From assembly GCA_040255575.1 (NCBI GenBank), contig JBDZVF010000317.1, forward strand, positions 1 to 7,742: a stretch of DNA of 7,742 nucleotides. Reading direction: 5' to 3'. Positions within the stretch are counted from its first letter, which is position 1, and each line of letters starts with the position of its first letter. The notes under the pieces were generated by a model that was not told where the DNA came from, searched no databases, and was given only the letters and a program-made list of their open reading frames with translations. Positions 6,235 to 7,742 of the stretch are shown here, piece after piece. This stretch comes from JADGHX01 sp040255575 (GTDB lineage: Bacteria > Pseudomonadota > Gammaproteobacteria > Steroidobacterales > Steroidobacteraceae). Both the position numbers and the translations under genes were made by a program.

Positions 6235-6948
6235 ATGAAACGGTGGCTGCTGCTCGCAATCGCCGCTTTTTTCACCGTCGGGTTCATTGCGCTTGGCCTG
6301 TGGCAGGTTGAGCGGCGCGCGTGGAAGCTAGGGCTGATCGAGCGGGTGGAGCAGCGGGTTCATGCCGCCCCGGTCGCCGCGCCGGGGCCTGGGGAGTGGA
6401 CTGGGCTCACCCGGGAGAACTCTGAATATCGGCGCGTGAGCGCGAGCGGTCGATTTCTCCAGGATCGCCAGACGCTCGTGCGTGCGGTGACGGAGCTGGG
6501 CGAAGGCTTCTGGCTCATGGAGCCGCTGCAGACCGACCGGGGGTTCGTCGTGCTGGTGAACCGAGGCTTCGTGCCCCAGGACTGGCGGGACACCGACACG
6601 CACGCGGCCGAAGCTCCCGTCACGATTACGGGGCTGCTGCGGATCTCCGAACCGAAGGGCGCATTCCTGCGCGCCAACGCTCCAGCCGAGAACCGGTGGT
6701 ATTCTCGCGATGTGGAAGCCATCTCACGCGCACAACACCTCTCGGGCGCCGCGCCCTATTTCATCGACGCCGAAGCCCCGACCGATCGCACCCGACCCGC
6801 GACCCCCGAATCGGATTCGACACGTCCGCCGGTGCCGGGTCTCACGGTCGTTCACTTTCGCAACACCCACCTGCAATACGCGATCACCTGGTTCGTGCTC
6901 GCCCTGATGGCCCTGGCGTTGGGCGTGCGTGTTGCCCGCACCCGCTAG
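6235..6948 (+). CDS. SURF1-family oxidase assembly protein
   Basis: Inner-membrane assembly factor; SURF1 proteins help insert heme into subunit I of heme-copper oxidases. The 237 residues have the family layout: one helix at each end (about 4-23 and 213-233) and a periplasmic domain between. Visible SURF1 motifs are GLWQVERRAWK (21-31), EYRRVSASGRF (64-74), VNRGFVP (108-114), the ITGLLR...E strand (131-139) and THLQYAITWF (211-220). It lies 13 bp after cyoD, in the place where E. coli has cyoE. In Paracoccus denitrificans a dedicated SURF1 (Surf1q) is encoded with the quinol oxidase genes and serves that oxidase; by position this protein should do the same for CyoB. Start: a GTG at 6232 directly precedes ATG 6235; I chose ATG, and the difference is one residue. 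The ribosome-binding site is weak for both. Confidence 0.9.
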   Translation: MKRWLLLAIAAFFTVGFIALGLWQVERRAWKLGLIERVEQRVHAAPVAAPGPGEWTGLTRENSEYRRVSASGRFLQDRQTLVRAVTELGEGFWLMEPLQTDRGFVVLVNRGFVPQDWRDTDTHAAEAPVTITGLLRISEPKGAFLRANAPAENRWYSRDVEAISRAQHLSGAAPYFIDAEAPTDRTRPATPESDSTRPPVPGLTVVHFRNTHLQYAITWFVLALMALALGVRVARTR

Positions 6949-6958
6949 GCTTCCGACC

Positions 6959-7742
6959 ATGTTGACGGCCGCGACCGCCAACCTCTCCGCGCCTGCGACG
7001 CGGGACACGACCAACCGCAAGAACATGATGCTGCTGATCCAGCTTCGCTGGATCGCCGTGGTGGGCCAGATCGTCACGATCGCCATCGTGCAGTTCGGCC
7101 TCGGCATCAGGCTCCCCCTGCAGTGGATGGCGCTCGTTCTGGCCGGCCTCGTCGCCCTGAACATCGTGAGCTACCTGTGGCTGCGCGCGCGCCCGGAAGT
7201 CAGCAATCGGGCACTGCTCCTTTCGCTGATGCTGGACGTCACCGCGCTCAGTGCACAGTTGTTTTTCAGCGGCGGGGCCTTCAATCCATTCACCGGGCTC
7301 TATCTGCTGCAGGTGACGCTCGGCGCCGTGCTGCTGGACGTCGTTTTCGCGTGGACCGTCGTCGCGTTCGCCGCGATGGGCTTTCTGCTGCTCACGCGCT
7401 TCTATCTGCCGCTCGCGCTTCCCCCGTCGGGAGTTCCCGATCTTCTCGCTCTGAACATCTTCGGCACGTTCGTGTGTTTTGTGCTGGACGCGGTGCTGCT
7501 CGTCTTCTTTCTGATCCGGATCACGCGCAACCTGCGCAGTCGCGACGCGCGCCTCGCGGCACTCAGGCAGCAGGCCGCGGAAGAAGATCTGATCGTGAGA
7601 ATGGGCCTGCTCGCATCCGGGGCGGCACACGAGCTCGGCACGCCGCTCGCCTCGGTGTCCGTGATCCTCGGCGACTGGAAGCGCATGCCCGCCATCCGCA
7701 AGGATCCGGAGCTCTCCGCCGACATCGAGGAGATGCAGGCGG
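6959..7742 (+). CDS. RegB/PrrB-type redox sensor histidine kinase (3' end outside the window)
   Basis: Membrane sensor kinase that would phosphorylate a RegA/PrrA-type response regulator, probably encoded just beyond the window. 261 residues are visible without a stop. The N-terminal half has about six hydrophobic segments (roughly 27-48, 56-75, 85-103, 113-128, 130-150, 162-186) as in RegB. GGAFNPF (105-111) matches the GGxxNPF motif shown to be the ubiquinone-binding site in Rhodobacter RegB. The H-box ASGAAHELGTPLASV (219-233) has the RegB-type HELGTPLA form with phospho-acceptor His224. The redox-active cysteine of RegB (about 40 residues after the His) and the ATP-binding domain would be just past the edge, so whether they are present is unknown. 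The ATG at 6959 is 10 bp after the SURF1 stop, with a weak AGG at a usable distance, pointing to co-transcription with the oxidase. The family assignment is strong; that it controls cyo is inference. Confidence 0.9.
   Translation, partial: MLTAATANLSAPATRDTTNRKNMMLLIQLRWIAVVGQIVTIAIVQFGLGIRLPLQWMALVLAGLVALNIVSYLWLRARPEVSNRALLLSLMLDVTALSAQLFFSGGAFNPFTGLYLLQVTLGAVLLDVVFAWTVVAFAAMGFLLLTRFYLPLALPPSGVPDLLALNIFGTFVCFVLDAVLLVFFLIRITRNLRSRDARLAALRQQAAEEDLIVRMGLLASGAAHELGTPLASVSVILGDWKRMPAIRKDPELSADIEEMQA

Noticed and set aside
6884..7630. 248-residue minus-strand frame opposite the sensor kinase
   Set aside because: The plus strand holds an uninterrupted RegB-type kinase with the quinone-site motif and H-box; the antisense product is Gln/Arg/Glu-rich filler.

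Overview
This GC-rich window fits a proteobacterium. It is dominated by a cytochrome bo3-type ubiquinol oxidase operon (cyoABCD) followed without a break by a SURF1-family assembly gene and the start of a RegB/PrrB-type redox sensor kinase. The order cyoABCD-SURF1-kinase, next to a divergent MFS transporter, recalls Burkholderiales and neighbouring beta/gammaproteobacteria. That placement is from memory of gene neighbourhoods and codon bias, not from a search.

Layout. Positions 1-264 hold the 3' end of an unrecognised soluble, alpha-helical protein. Positions 315-710 encode a small unrecognised protein with one membrane segment and a proline-rich linker. A compact GC-rich hairpin (723-740) lies in the gap between this gene and the convergent transporter gene. 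Positions 2124-775 on the minus strand encode a 12-helix MFS transporter resembling the metabolite:H+ symporter (MHS) group. The divergent intergenic region (2125-2283) contains a near-perfect 21-bp palindrome flanked by two copies of a 10-bp direct repeat, and it is the obvious place for control of the oxidase operon. From 2284 to the window end everything is on the plus strand and tightly packed: cyoA, cyoB (7-bp gap), cyoC (2-bp gap), cyoD (ATGA overlap), SURF1 (13-bp gap), sensor kinase (10-bp gap, cut by the window edge).

How the genes work together. CyoB carries the low-spin heme, the heme-copper centre, the quinol-site residues and the proton-channel residues, and appears fully functional. 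CyoA is a lipoprotein subunit II without the CuA site, which marks the enzyme as a quinol oxidase. CyoC and CyoD complete the complex. No cyoE (heme O synthase) follows cyoD; a SURF1-type heme-insertion/assembly factor is there instead. The last gene has the RegB quinone-site motif and the RegB H-box, so the operon appears to pair a quinol-consuming oxidase with a sensor of quinone redox state. I see no mobile element, CRISPR array, tRNA or rRNA. The core is a known type of respiratory operon; the less explained parts are the palindrome region, the two small upstream genes and the transporter's substrate.
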